NCBI RefSeq assembly: GCF_004341165.1
Contig: NZ_SLZR01000019.1
Coordinates: forward strand, 1-59,768
DNA length: 59,768 bases
Origin: Reinekea marinisedimentorum
GTDB lineage: Bacteria > Pseudomonadota > Gammaproteobacteria > Pseudomonadales > Natronospirillaceae
Reading direction: 5' to 3'
In this document: positions 44,790 to 55,339 of the stretch, one piece after another
Position numbering within the stretch: the stretch's first letter is position 1
Layout of the letters: every line of letters begins with the position of its first letter
The notes under the pieces: model-generated
Databases searched by the model: none
What the model was told of the DNA's origin: nothing
Seen by the model: only the letters and a program-made list of their open reading frames with translations
Translations under genes and position numbers: made by a program

Positions 44790-45515
44790 TCATAGTTTGA
44801 AGTTATCGCCTAAATATACCTCACGTACAGTTTTGTTGCTGAGAACTTCTTCAGCTGTGCCGTGCGCAATGATATGGCCATTGCCGACAATGTACGCTTT
44901 CTCGCAGATATCCAGGGTTTCCCGGACGTTGTGGTCGGTTATTAAAACGGCGATGCCTCGTTTTTGCAGGTGATAGATGATCTCTTTAATGTCACCTACT
45001 GAAATTGGATCGACACCGGCAAAGGGTTCGTCCAACAGAATAACTTTAGGCTCTGTTGCCAGGGCCCGGGCTATCTCGACCCGCCGGCGTTCACCGCCGG
45101 AAAGGGCCATGCCCAGGCTTTTTCGAATATGGGTAACGTGGAACTCTTGCAGTAAGTTTTCCAGCTGTTCTTTCTGCTGGGCCTTGTTCAGGTCTTTTCG
45201 GGTTTGCAGTACGGCCAGTATATTATCTTCAACGGAAAGCTTTCGGAATATGGAGGCTTCCTGTGGAAGATAACCTATGCCTTTTTTTGCCCGTGCGTGC
45301 ATCGGCAGTTTGGATATGGCCTGGCCGTCAATGGTTACGGTGCCCTTATCCAGCGGTACCAGGCCGACGATCATATAGAAGCAGGTTGTCTTACCTGCAC
45401 CATTCGGGCCCAGCAATCCGACAATCTGGGCTTCTTCAACGGCAATGCTGACGTCCATTACGACCGGGCGCTTCTTGTAGCTTTTTGCCAGATTATTTGC
45501 TTCGAGCAGTGCCAT
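44790..45515 (-). CDS. lptB: LPS export ABC transporter ATPase LptB
   Basis: This 241-residue ATPase has Walker [10 protein letters not shown], signature L-S-G-G-E-R-R-R and Walker [13 protein letters not shown]. It powers extraction of LPS from the inner membrane with LptFG, which are not in this window. Its start abuts the lptA stop. Confidence 0.97.
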   Translation of the reverse strand: MALLEANNLAKSYKKRPVVMDVSIAVEEAQIVGLLGPNGAGKTTCFYMIVGLVPLDKGTVTIDGQAISKLPMHARAKKGIGYLPQEASIFRKLSVEDNILAVLQTRKDLNKAQQKEQLENLLQEFHVTHIRKSLGMALSGGERRRVEIARALATEPKVILLDEPFAGVDPISVGDIKEIIYHLQKRGIAVLITDHNVRETLDICEKAYIVGNGHIIAHGTAEEVLSNKTVREVYLGDNFKL

Positions 45516-46043
45516 TTAATCTACCGTACCTGGTTGCAATAACAGTTCTGCCTGGCCCTGGCTGTTGTCTCCGGACAGTGCGCGGGCTGAATAGATCACC
45601 ATTTGACCAGAGAGCGTGTCGTATTCAATTTTTTCGCCTCGGGCCTCGTTACCCGATTGCGTGATCTGGGAGTTGCCCAGCGTCACAATCAGGTTCTGCT
45701 GTGGGTAATATTCAACAGTATCACCGGTAACTTCAACTTCGTCTGCATCCAGTTCTGGTATGTCGGTAAATTGAGCGGGCTTACCAATGGCCTTCATGTA
45801 GGTCAGGTCGTTGGTTTCCGGGTCGGTAATGATAGTGACCTGATCGGCAAGAATCTGCAGCTTGCCCTGATTAATGACAACATTGCCGGTCAGTACACTG
45901 GTTCCGGTATTGGTATCCAGGGTATTGGTGTCGGCTTTACCGGTAATGGGTAAGTTCCTGTCTTCCGGTAGTGCGAATGTCAGGCTGCTGTGCAGTAAAG
46001 CGGCTACAACTACAGGCTTTACAAGGTGCTTAAATGGGGTCAT
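45516..46043 (-). CDS. lptA: LPS transport periplasmic protein LptA
   Basis: This 175-residue protein has a signal peptide and the OstA/LptA beta-jellyroll: R-N-L-P-I-T-G-K-A-D, G-N-V-V-I-N-Q-G-K-L-Q-I-L-A-D-Q-V and R-G-E-K-I-E-Y-D-T-L-S-G. It bridges the periplasm between LptC and LptD. Overlaps lptC by 14 bp. Confidence 0.94.
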   Translation of the reverse strand: MTPFKHLVKPVVVAALLHSSLTFALPEDRNLPITGKADTNTLDTNTGTSVLTGNVVINQGKLQILADQVTIITDPETNDLTYMKAIGKPAQFTDIPELDADEVEVTGDTVEYYPQQNLIVTLGNSQITQSGNEARGEKIEYDTLSGQMVIYSARALSGDNSQGQAELLLQPGTVD

Positions 46044-46593
46044 AGAAAAATGTCACCTCATTCTCAAGATGAATAATCGGGCTTATTGTATCAAGATTTA
46101 CGTTCATACCTACGGCGTTAATAATTTGCTTGCCCTGGGTAATCTCAACAGGTTTATCCGTGGTGACCAGATTGCCTTGCTCGGTCACCTTCATATATTC
46201 GCTTTTTACAATCGATGCTGGCGTGGTATTCAGTTGGGTGACAACAACATCGGTAAAGAACTCAATGTCCTCGTTGTCATAAACCACGGCGTTGCGGGCG
46301 GTTATCTTCCAGTCATTTTCCTGATCTTTCAGCAGTGTCACAACCGGAGCGGTGAGGATGCTTTTTCCTGAATCGTTATAGGTGGCAACAGAGCTGGCCA
46401 GTACCTTAAGGGTAGGCACTCCGGTCGCCGAGTAACGGGTGAGGTCCATGTCTGTCATGTAGACATCCGGAATTTCCTCGGGAAGTTCGAGCGCAGATTC
46501 AACCGCAGGGCCGCGGTTGCTGTTCAGCCAGATGAAGGCAGCCCCGACAATTGTTATGACCGCAACTATTAAATACTTGCGCAGGAATTCCAT
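46030..46593 (-). CDS. lptC: LPS export protein LptC
   Basis: This 187-residue bitopic protein has an N-terminal membrane helix (Y-L-I-V-A-V-I-T-I-V-G-A-A-F-I-W-L) and a LptC jellyroll domain with an N-terminal Y-M-T-D-M-D-L strand. It shares one base with the kdsD stop (TGATG), so translation is coupled; kdsC, normally between them, is absent. Confidence 0.93.
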   Translation of the reverse strand: MEFLRKYLIVAVITIVGAAFIWLNSNRGPAVESALELPEEIPDVYMTDMDLTRYSATGVPTLKVLASSVATYNDSGKSILTAPVVTLLKDQENDWKITARNAVVYDNEDIEFFTDVVVTQLNTTPASIVKSEYMKVTEQGNLVTTDKPVEITQGKQIINAVGMNVNLDTISPIIHLENEVTFFYDPI

Positions 46594-47558
46594 CAGGCAA
46601 CGCCGGCTTTCAATATGTCATGCATGTGAAGGACGCCGGTAACTTTGCCTGCATCAACAACGACCAGGGAAGTAATTTTCTTTTCTTCCATAATAAACAG
46701 CGCCTGAGTGGCCAGTTGTGCAGAGCCGATGGTGCGGGGGCTGGTATGCATCACTTCGCTGATATGAGTGGTTTTGAAGTTGACGTCTTTATCGATGGCG
46801 CGGCGCAGGTCGCCATCCGTGAATACGCCCAGTAGCTGGTCGTTATTCTGGACAGTCACCATGCCGAGGCTCTTCTGGGTCATTTCCAGTAAGGCTTCAG
46901 AGATCATGGTGTCTGCGCTGACCACCGGAATGCGGTCACCGCTGTGCATGATGTCTTCGACCTTCAGCAATAGCTTGCGGCCCAGGCTGCCGCCCGGATG
47001 AGAAAAAGCAAACTGTTCGGCGGTAAAACCACGTGATTCCAGCAGTGCGATTGCCAGGGCATCGCCCATGACCAGCGCAGCCGTAGTGGAAGAGGTTGGT
47101 GCCAGGTTCAGCGGGCAGGCTTCCTGCTCGACGCCACAATAGAGGTGAACATCAGAGGACTGTGCCAGCGTGCTTTCCGGATTCCCGGACATGCCGATCA
47201 ATTTTGCACCCAGCCGTTTAATCAACGGCAGCAGGGTGATAAGTTCGGGAACTTCTCCGGAATTTGATAATGCGATAACAACGTCATCCCCGGTAATCAT
47301 GCCCATATCACCGTGACTGGCTTCGCCGGGGTGAACTGCAAACGCCGGGGTGCCGGTGCTGGCCAGAGTAGCAGCCAGTTTATTGCCGATATGGCCGGAT
47401 TTGCCCATGCCGGTAACAACTACGCGGCCTTTACAGCTGAGGATCAATGCGCAGGCTTTTTCGAATTGATCATCGAGTTTTTCAGCCAGTGTAGTGAGCG
47501 CTTTTATTTCAAGCTTGAAGGTGCGCTTTGCAATATCGAGGACATTGGTATCGGTCAT
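46593..47558 (-). CDS. kdsD: D-arabinose 5-phosphate isomerase
   Basis: This 321-residue protein has an N-terminal SIS sugar-isomerase domain (G-M-G-K-S-G-H-I-G and S-N-S-G-E-V-P-E) followed by two CBS domains (about 200-320). It converts ribulose 5-phosphate to arabinose 5-phosphate for Kdo synthesis. Its genomic partner kdsC (Kdo-8-P phosphatase) is missing from the expected position after it. Confidence 0.95.
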   Translation of the reverse strand: MTDTNVLDIAKRTFKLEIKALTTLAEKLDDQFEKACALILSCKGRVVVTGMGKSGHIGNKLAATLASTGTPAFAVHPGEASHGDMGMITGDDVVIALSNSGEVPELITLLPLIKRLGAKLIGMSGNPESTLAQSSDVHLYCGVEQEACPLNLAPTSSTTAALVMGDALAIALLESRGFTAEQFAFSHPGGSLGRKLLLKVEDIMHSGDRIPVVSADTMISEALLEMTQKSLGMVTVQNNDQLLGVFTDGDLRRAIDKDVNFKTTHISEVMHTSPRTIGSAQLATQALFIMEEKKITSLVVVDAGKVTGVLHMHDILKAGVA

Positions 47559-47588
47559 AGTTCTCTATCAGGTCGTTTGTTGAACACA

Positions 47589-48554
47589 TTACAACGAAGT
47601 TGCTGCCTGATATGCAAGGTAGCCGTAAGCGGCGTACATTACAACAAATATCGTGCCAATTACTCTTCCTAAAGACTTTCCTCGCTTGCCCTGTACAACC
47701 AGCAGAATGAACAGCAGTGCGCTGATCGCGAGCATGAAGCTGTAATCGCGGTGCAGCAGTTCGGCTCCGAACTGCGAAGGAGCAACCAGTGCAGGAACGG
47801 CGATCACCGCCAGCATATTAAAGATGTTGGAGCCCAGAATGTTACCGATAGCGATATCGTGATGCTTTTTAATTGCGCTCATGGCAGAGGCGGCAAGCTC
47901 GGGCAGGCTGGTGCCGATGGCAATGATCGTAGCGCCAATGATGGCATCGCTGATGCCGTAGGTTGTAGCGATGCCAACAGCACCCCAAACCAGCATGCGG
48001 GCGCTGCCGACCAAGACGACCAGGCCGAGTACAAACCAGCCAAGCGCCACCGGTGTCGACATGTCGTTCGGGATTTCATCGTCGAACTCGTCTTTTTCTT
48101 CATCAGAATATTGGTTCTGAAAGTAAATCCAAGCCAGGAAGCCGGTCAGGGCGGCCAGGAGCAGCAGGCCTTCGTATATTTCCAGCTGCAGGTTAATCAG
48201 GATAAGGCCGACACCAAGCGTGACCAGCAGCATGATCAGGTTTTCATTGGTGATCAGTCGTTTGCTGATCGGAATGGGCGCGATTAAGGCCGTTGCCCCG
48301 AGCACCAGGCCGATGTTAGCTATGTTAGAGCCAATGGCATTGCCCATGGCCATATCCACGCGGCCTTCAATAGACATGAGCGTGGCAGCGATGATTTCAG
48401 GGGCGGAGGTTCCCAGAGAGACAATCGTGACACCAATAATAATGTGAGGTACGCCGAAATTGTTGGCGATGGCGGCGCTGCCAGCAACAAAGCGGTCTGC
48501 ACTGAGTACCAGAAATACCAAGCCAACAATAATTGCCAATGAGAACAGGAGCAT
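47589..48554 (-). CDS. yrbG: Calcium/sodium antiporter YrbG
   Basis: This 321-residue CaCA exchanger has two alpha repeats with G-T-S-A-P-E and G-T-S-L-P-E, G-N-A-I-G-S-N-I-A-N and G-N-I-L-G-S-N-I-F-N. It is in the conserved yrbG position ahead of kdsD and is the presumed ancestral copy of the paralogue at 299-1273; the two share motif spacing but differ widely elsewhere, including an acidic loop S-D-E-E-K-D-E-F-D-D-E here. Confidence 0.93.
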   Translation of the reverse strand: MLLFSLAIIVGLVFLVLSADRFVAGSAAIANNFGVPHIIIGVTIVSLGTSAPEIIAATLMSIEGRVDMAMGNAIGSNIANIGLVLGATALIAPIPISKRLITNENLIMLLVTLGVGLILINLQLEIYEGLLLLAALTGFLAWIYFQNQYSDEEKDEFDDEIPNDMSTPVALGWFVLGLVVLVGSARMLVWGAVGIATTYGISDAIIGATIIAIGTSLPELAASAMSAIKKHHDIAIGNILGSNIFNMLAVIAVPALVAPSQFGAELLHRDYSFMLAISALLFILLVVQGKRGKSLGRVIGTIFVVMYAAYGYLAYQAATSL

Positions 48555-48721
48555 TTTTAAGCCTTATTTATATTTATGGAAAATGGCGCATTTAACTTAT
48601 TTTGTCTGACAATTGCAATGGTTCAGGGCAAGGGGGCAGTTCTTAGTCGGATAGCCTTTCCGATTGAGCCCCAGTTTGCGTATAATCTCCGCCCTTTTTT
48701 AATGCATTGTTGAGAACCCCT

Positions 48722-50225
<1,504 letters not shown>

Positions 50226-50240
50226 TTCGTTAATTTTGAG

Positions 50241-50260
50241 GGCCTCAGCGGGGCCTTTCT
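50241..50260 (+). terminator. Weak terminator-like hairpin between murA and hisG
   Basis: GGCCTC (50241-50246) pairs with GGGGCC (50250-50255) with one T-G wobble over a 3-nt loop, then TTTCT. Likely leaky, so hisG may also be read from the murA promoter. Confidence 0.45.
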
Positions 50261-50289
50261 GCTAATTTCTAAAAATGCTGTGAGCTACT

Positions 50290-50940
50290 ATGCAACCGAG
50301 TTCCGATACCATCACCATTGCGCTTTCCAAGGGGCGCCCGTTAAAAGAAACACTGCCGCTGTTTGCTGCGGCGGGCATCGAGCCGTTGGAAGATGTGCAT
50401 ACCTCGCGCAAACTCATTTTTGAAACCAACCGTCCGGATGTTCGCATGATCATTATCCGCTCGTCGGATGTGCCAACCTACGTTGAGTACGGTGTGGCCG
50501 ATCTGGGTGTCACCGGGAAAGACGTGCTGATGGAATACGGTGCGCAGGACATGTACGAGCTGCTTGACCTGAACGTTTCGCGTTGCAAACTGATGACTGC
50601 AAAAATCAAGGGTGAACAGTTGCCGCCGGGTAAAATCAAGGTCGCGTCCAAGTTTATTAATGTTGCGCGCCGTTACTTTGCCAATCAGGGTCGTCAGGTG
50701 GAGCTGATTAAGCTTTATGGTGGCATGGAATTGGCGCCCATCATGAACCTGGCGGATGTGATCGTAGATATTGTGGATACCGGTAATACTCTGCGAGCAA
50801 ACGGGCTGGAAACGGATGAGTTTATTGCCGACATCAGTGCGCGCGTGATAGCCAGCCGTCTGGCGCTGAAAATGAAAGATGAAAAAATCAAACCTATCAT
50901 TGAAATGCTGGCAAACGCCGTCAATAACAATGGTAACTAG
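50290..50940 (+). CDS. hisG: ATP phosphoribosyltransferase, short form
   Basis: This 216-residue short HisG has I-A-L-S-K-G-R-P and the PRPP-binding D-I-V-D-T-G-N-T-L. The short form lacks the regulatory domain and works with HisZ as a hetero-octamer; hisZ is not in this window. It begins the hisGDC group after murA. Confidence 0.96.
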   Translation: MQPSSDTITIALSKGRPLKETLPLFAAAGIEPLEDVHTSRKLIFETNRPDVRMIIIRSSDVPTYVEYGVADLGVTGKDVLMEYGAQDMYELLDLNVSRCKLMTAKIKGEQLPPGKIKVASKFINVARRYFANQGRQVELIKLYGGMELAPIMNLADVIVDIVDTGNTLRANGLETDEFIADISARVIASRLALKMKDEKIKPIIEMLANAVNNNGN

Positions 50941-50966
50941 TGAAAGATAGATAACGAAGGCTAACT

Positions 50967-52274
50967 ATGTCTGAATTGAACCTGAAATACTTAACGCTTG
51001 GCGAAGAGGGCTTCGACCAAAATCTGGCTGATATGTTGTCATGGGAGTCTGTTTCTGACGGCGACATGCAAAAGCTGGTTGCAGATATTATTCATCGTGT
51101 TCGTAAAGAAGGCGATGCAGCGTTAATGGATTATTCGGCAAAGTTTGACCATTTTGAAGTTGAATCTATGGATGCTCTGGTGCTGGGTGCGGCAGAAATT
51201 GAAGCAGCCTTCCATCGCTTGCCGGAAGATCAGCAACAGGCTCTGCAGACTGCTGCCCAGCGTGTTGAGAGCTACCACAGCAAACAGCTTTCAAAAAGCT
51301 GGCAGTACACAGATGAGCAGGGCGTTGTGCTGGGCCAGAAAGTGACAGCAATGGATAAGGTTGGCATCTATGTGCCCGGTGGCGTTGCGCCGCTGGCTTC
51401 GTCTGTAATTATGAACGCTATGCCGGCGAAAGTTGCCGGTGTCTCAAGCATTGTGATGACAACCCCGGCACCTAAGGGTGAAGTCAGTGATTTCGTGCTG
51501 GCCGCGGCTTATGTTTCCGGTGTCACCGAATGCTTCCTGCTGGGCGGTGCACAGGCAATCGCGGCACTGGCCTATGGCACAGAAACGGTTCCCTCGGTTG
51601 ACAAGATTGTCGGCCCGGGTAATGCCTTTGTTGCCACTGCAAAAGCGCAGGTGTTCGGCAAGGTTGGTATCGATATGATTGCCGGACCGAGTGAGATTCT
51701 GGTGGTGTGTGATGGTAAGACCAATCCGGACTGGGTGGCGATGGATCTGTTCTCACAGGCCGAACACTCGCACGATGCTCAGGCTATTTTGATCTCTCAG
51801 GATGGTGAATTCCTGAAACAGGTTGAAGAATCAGTAAAAAAACTGATGCCGACGATGGAGCGAGCCGACACCATACTGGAATCTCTCAACAGTCGCGGTG
51901 TGTTCATTAAAGTGGATACGCTTGAGCAGGCGATTGAACTGATCAATACCATCGCGCCGGAGCATTTGGAGCTTTCCATTGATGAGCCCGAGCAATGGCT
52001 TGATCGCATTCGCCATGCCGGTGCTATTTTCCTTGGCCGGTATACATCCGAGGCGCTCGGTGACTACTGCGCCGGCCCGAACCATGTATTGCCGACCAGT
52101 GGTACAGCGCGTTTCTTCAGCCCGTTGGGCGTTTATGACTTCCAGAAGCGCAGCTCTTTGATTGGCGCTTCTGCAGAGGCGGCTAATGAACTGGGCAAGG
52201 TTGCGTCAGTACTGGCGCGTGGTGAATTGCTGAGCGCGCACGCTCAGAGTGCGGAGTACCGAATTAATGACTGA
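50967..52274 (+). CDS. hisD: Histidinol dehydrogenase
   Basis: This 435-residue enzyme oxidises histidinol to histidine. It has P-G-G-V-A-P-L-A-S-S and the signature I-V-G-P-G-N-A-F-V-A-T-A-K near residue 210, D-L-F-S-Q-A-E-H-S-H-D (zinc ligands) and G-P-N-H-V-L-P-T-S. Overlaps hisC by 8 bp. Confidence 0.97.
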   Translation: MSELNLKYLTLGEEGFDQNLADMLSWESVSDGDMQKLVADIIHRVRKEGDAALMDYSAKFDHFEVESMDALVLGAAEIEAAFHRLPEDQQQALQTAAQRVESYHSKQLSKSWQYTDEQGVVLGQKVTAMDKVGIYVPGGVAPLASSVIMNAMPAKVAGVSSIVMTTPAPKGEVSDFVLAAAYVSGVTECFLLGGAQAIAALAYGTETVPSVDKIVGPGNAFVATAKAQVFGKVGIDMIAGPSEILVVCDGKTNPDWVAMDLFSQAEHSHDAQAILISQDGEFLKQVEESVKKLMPTMERADTILESLNSRGVFIKVDTLEQAIELINTIAPEHLELSIDEPEQWLDRIRHAGAIFLGRYTSEALGDYCAGPNHVLPTSGTARFFSPLGVYDFQKRSSLIGASAEAANELGKVASVLARGELLSAHAQSAEYRIND

Positions 52275-53370
52275 TTTTCGTGATCGACTGGAAACCGCTG
52301 TACAGCGTTGGGTGAGCAGTGATATCCGCAAGTTGAAGGCTTATCAGGTGCCGGATTCCTCCGGCATGATCAAGCTCGATGCAATGGAAAACCCTTACGT
52401 TTGGCCGCAGGCATTGCAGGAGCAGTGGTTGCAGGAGTTGTCTTCTGCACAGATCAACCGTTATCCGGATGCCGATGCCAGCGCCCTGAAAGAGCATATT
52501 TTCAGCGTGATGGATGTGCCGGAAGGCGTAGAGGTGGTTCTGGGAAATGGTTCAGATGAGCTTATTCAGCTGATCGCCATGGCGGTAAACGGCGCTGGCC
52601 GAAAGATTATGGCTCCGGAACCGAGTTTTGTGATGTATCAGATGGTCGCCAAGTTCCTGGGTATGGATTACGTTGGCATCTCACTGGATTCAGATTTTGA
52701 GATTGATCTGGAAGCGATGCTGCGCAAGATCGAGATCGAAAACCCGGCCGTGATCTTTCTGGCTCAGCCGAATAATCCAACCGGTAACCTCTGGGGCGAT
52801 GAAAAGCTGCGGCGCATCCTGGAGGCGGCTAATGGTTTGGTCGTTATTGATGAAGCCTACACACCTTTTGCTGATGCCGATTACCTCGGCTGGCTGGATC
52901 ATTATCCAAACCTGCTGATTATGCGAACGTTCTCCAAGGTTGGTTTGGCGGGCTTGCGTTTGGGCCTGCTGTTCGGTCATTCGCAATGGATTTCTGAAAT
53001 CAATAAGCTGCGTTTGCCATACAACATCAATGTGCTGACGCAGAAGAGTACCGCTTTTGCGCTGGAACACTACGATGTTCTGCTTGAGCAGGCTCAGGAA
53101 ATTGTTCGCCAGAGAGACGGGCTTGTCAGTGGTTTGAAGGCTATTGACGGCCTAACCGTTTACCCGAGTGCGGCCAATTTTGTGCTTGTCCGGTTAACAA
53201 AAGGCTCTGCCGGTGATGTTCATGAGGCGCTGAAATCGCACAATATTCTCATCAAGAAGCTGGACGGTGCGCATCCTTTGCTGGAAAACTGTCTGCGCAT
53301 TAATGTGTCTACCGGTGAAGAGAATCGCCTGCTTATCGAGGCGCTATCTCAGGTAATGTCCGGCCTTTAG
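52267..53370 (+). CDS. hisC: Histidinol-phosphate aminotransferase
   Basis: ATG at 52267 overlaps the hisD stop (ATGACTGA), giving 367 residues. Motifs of a fold-type I PLP enzyme: N-G-S-D-E-L-I near residue 85, N-P-N-N-P-T-G-like P-N-N-P-T-G, V-I-D-E-A-Y and the PLP lysine in R-T-F-S-K-V-G-L-A-G-L-R-L-G. It ends the his group; two REP-like palindromes follow. Confidence 0.96.
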   Translation: MTDFRDRLETAVQRWVSSDIRKLKAYQVPDSSGMIKLDAMENPYVWPQALQEQWLQELSSAQINRYPDADASALKEHIFSVMDVPEGVEVVLGNGSDELIQLIAMAVNGAGRKIMAPEPSFVMYQMVAKFLGMDYVGISLDSDFEIDLEAMLRKIEIENPAVIFLAQPNNPTGNLWGDEKLRRILEAANGLVVIDEAYTPFADADYLGWLDHYPNLLIMRTFSKVGLAGLRLGLLFGHSQWISEINKLRLPYNINVLTQKSTAFALEHYDVLLEQAQEIVRQRDGLVSGLKAIDGLTVYPSAANFVLVRLTKGSAGDVHEALKSHNILIKKLDGAHPLLENCLRINVSTGEENRLLIEALSQVMSGL

Positions 53371-53397
53371 GCCGACTGGTTATTGCGGTTCATACTT

Positions 53398-53462
53398 GTC
53401 GGGCTGAAGCCCGACCTAAAAACCCCAATTAAACCGAGTTGTTTACCCGGCCTGTAGCCGGG
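53398..53462. repeat. Two adjacent REP-like palindromes after hisC
   Basis: GTCGGGC-TGAA-GCCCGAC (53398-53415) is followed 30 bp later by CCCGGC-CTGTA-GCCGGG (53446-53462). Both are short G/C-rich hairpins of the kind scattered between genes in many gammaproteobacteria, sitting between convergent hisC and algW. They may act as terminators or mRNA end-protection elements. No similar copy was noticed elsewhere in the window. Confidence 0.6.
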
Positions 53463-53465
53463 CTA

Positions 53466-54542
53466 CTACTGGCGATAACCCGGAGTGACCGTTATCGCCA
53501 GTCTTTCTCCTTTTCTCGATACTTCCAGCGTTTCCGGTTGTTCCGGTATCAATTGGGCAATCAGCCGGGCTACCTGGGTTCTGTTTGAAAGTGGTTGGCC
53601 ATTCAGGCTGAGCAAAACATCGCCCGCCAGTATGCCTGCTTGTTCAGCGGGGCTGTCGGGTGCAACAGAAATCACAATAATTCCTTCGGCACTGCCCTGA
53701 TTGCTTTCTTTTAATTCGGTGGCCGACAGTTCTCGCACATCGATGCCCAGATAGCCCCGCGAAACCATACCGTTTTCCAACAGGGTGCCGGCAACCTTTT
53801 GAACATGGCCGATAGGAATCGCAAAGCCAATACCCTGTGAGCCTCCGTTGGAGGAGTAAATAGCGGTATTCATGCCGATGACCTCTCCTTGGGCGTTAAC
53901 GAGGGCGCCGCCGCTGTTCCCCGGGTTGATTGCTGCATCCGTTTGAATGAAGTCCGTCAGGCGGGTCAGGTTGGGTTGCATTCTGGCGGTGGCAGAGATT
54001 ATGCCCATAGAAACCGACTGGCCGATACCAAAGGGGTTGCCAATAGTGAAGGCCAGGTCGCCTACTCGTATGGATTCGATGCTGGCGGTTCTCAGCGGCG
54101 TGGAAATGGTCAGTCCGGTTTGAAGCACGGCGATGTCCGTATCCGGGTCGATAAAGGTACGTCGTACTTCGGCCTGCGCGCCGTCACTTGCCACGACAAT
54201 AATCTGCTGTGCACCTTCTACCACATGTGCATTAGTGACGATGTGGCCTTCGGTGTCTAGAATGATGCCCGAACCAAGGCTGGTTTTCTGATAGCTGCCT
54301 GGTTGTACATACTGGGAAAAGAACGGGTCGTCATCCAGTGGTGACTGGCCCAGATTGATGGTCTGGTTCGTATAGATGCTGACGGTATAGGGAAGCACGG
54401 GGGCCAGCGTGTCTGCATAGCCTGTGGCCGTGTTTGGGCCGCGGTTGTTCAATTGCTGGTTCGCGACGACCAGAACCAGCCCCAGTATCAGGCCAGCGGA
54501 TAGAGCCCGCAACCAGTCGACAGTAAAAGGTTTCTTTTTCAT
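53466..54542 (-). CDS. algW: Membrane-anchored serine protease AlgW/DegS
   Basis: This 358-residue protein has an N-terminal membrane anchor, a trypsin-like domain with triad motifs T-N-A-H-V-V (His), D-T-D-I-A-V (Asp) and G-N-S-G-G-A-L (Ser), and one PDZ domain (about 255-345). DegS/AlgW cleaves the anti-sigma factor RseA/MucA in response to misfolded outer-membrane proteins. It is in the conserved Pseudomonas position next to hisC. Confidence 0.94.
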   Translation of the reverse strand: MKKKPFTVDWLRALSAGLILGLVLVVANQQLNNRGPNTATGYADTLAPVLPYTVSIYTNQTINLGQSPLDDDPFFSQYVQPGSYQKTSLGSGIILDTEGHIVTNAHVVEGAQQIIVVASDGAQAEVRRTFIDPDTDIAVLQTGLTISTPLRTASIESIRVGDLAFTIGNPFGIGQSVSMGIISATARMQPNLTRLTDFIQTDAAINPGNSGGALVNAQGEVIGMNTAIYSSNGGSQGIGFAIPIGHVQKVAGTLLENGMVSRGYLGIDVRELSATELKESNQGSAEGIIVISVAPDSPAEQAGILAGDVLLSLNGQPLSNRTQVARLIAQLIPEQPETLEVSRKGERLAITVTPGYRQ

Positions 54543-54580
54543 ATTGTTGTAATTAATCGGATAAGTACCGGGAGTGTAAC

Positions 54581-55330
54581 ATGGTCATCAGCCGAACAGA
54601 GCTAGCCAACTATCTGTCTTCTTTCTTAAAGGTCGATATGTATAAAGACTATTGCCCAAACGGTCTGCAGGTAGAAGGCAGTATGGAAATTGAGCGCATT
54701 GTGACGGGCGTGACCGCCAGTCAGCGGCTCATCGAGGAGGCGATTGCACACAACGCTCAGGCAATTCTTGTTCATCATGGTTATTTCTGGAAGGGGGAAA
54801 GCCCGGTGGTTACCGGTATTAAACGGACCCGGATAGCCACGTTACTAGAGCACAATATAAATCTGTTTGGCTATCACCTGCCTTTGGATGGTCATGATGA
54901 GCTTGGCAACAATGTCCTGCTGGCCAGGCAAATGGGTTGGACGGTGAGTGGTACGCTGGCAGATACTATCGGCCTTACCGGCCGTGTAGACGGTAATGAA
55001 ACCGGCTTTAGCCTGAAGCGAAAGCTTTCGGAAACACTTGATTTCGATGTACTGCATATCGGCGAAGAGCAGGATGATATTGAGACCATTGCCTGGTGTA
55101 CGGGTGGCGCACAGGATTATTTAGAGCAGGCCATTGATGCCGGGGTGGATGCCTTTGTTTCGGGTGAGATCAGTGAAAGAACAGTGCATCTGGCTGAAGA
55201 GAGTGGTGTCCATTATTTCTGTGCCGGTCATCATGCGACCGAGCGTTACGGTATTCAGGCTCTGGGCGAGCATTTAGCAAAAAGGTTTGGCATCGATGTG
55301 CAGTTTATTGATTTGCCAATACCGGTATAG
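54581..55330 (+). CDS. Nif3-like dinuclear metal-centre protein (YbgI)
   Basis: This 249-residue protein has L-V-H-H-G-Y-F-W near residue 65 and G-H-H-A-T-E-R-Y near residue 217; in the family these histidines and the glutamate bind two metal ions in a toroidal hexamer. It may act as a GTP cyclohydrolase-like hydrolase, but function is unsettled. Divergent from algW, as in Pseudomonas. Confidence 0.92.
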   Translation: MVISRTELANYLSSFLKVDMYKDYCPNGLQVEGSMEIERIVTGVTASQRLIEEAIAHNAQAILVHHGYFWKGESPVVTGIKRTRIATLLEHNINLFGYHLPLDGHDELGNNVLLARQMGWTVSGTLADTIGLTGRVDGNETGFSLKRKLSETLDFDVLHIGEEQDDIETIAWCTGGAQDYLEQAIDAGVDAFVSGEISERTVHLAEESGVHYFCAGHHATERYGIQALGEHLAKRFGIDVQFIDLPIPV

Positions 55331-55339
55331 GTTTTTTGG

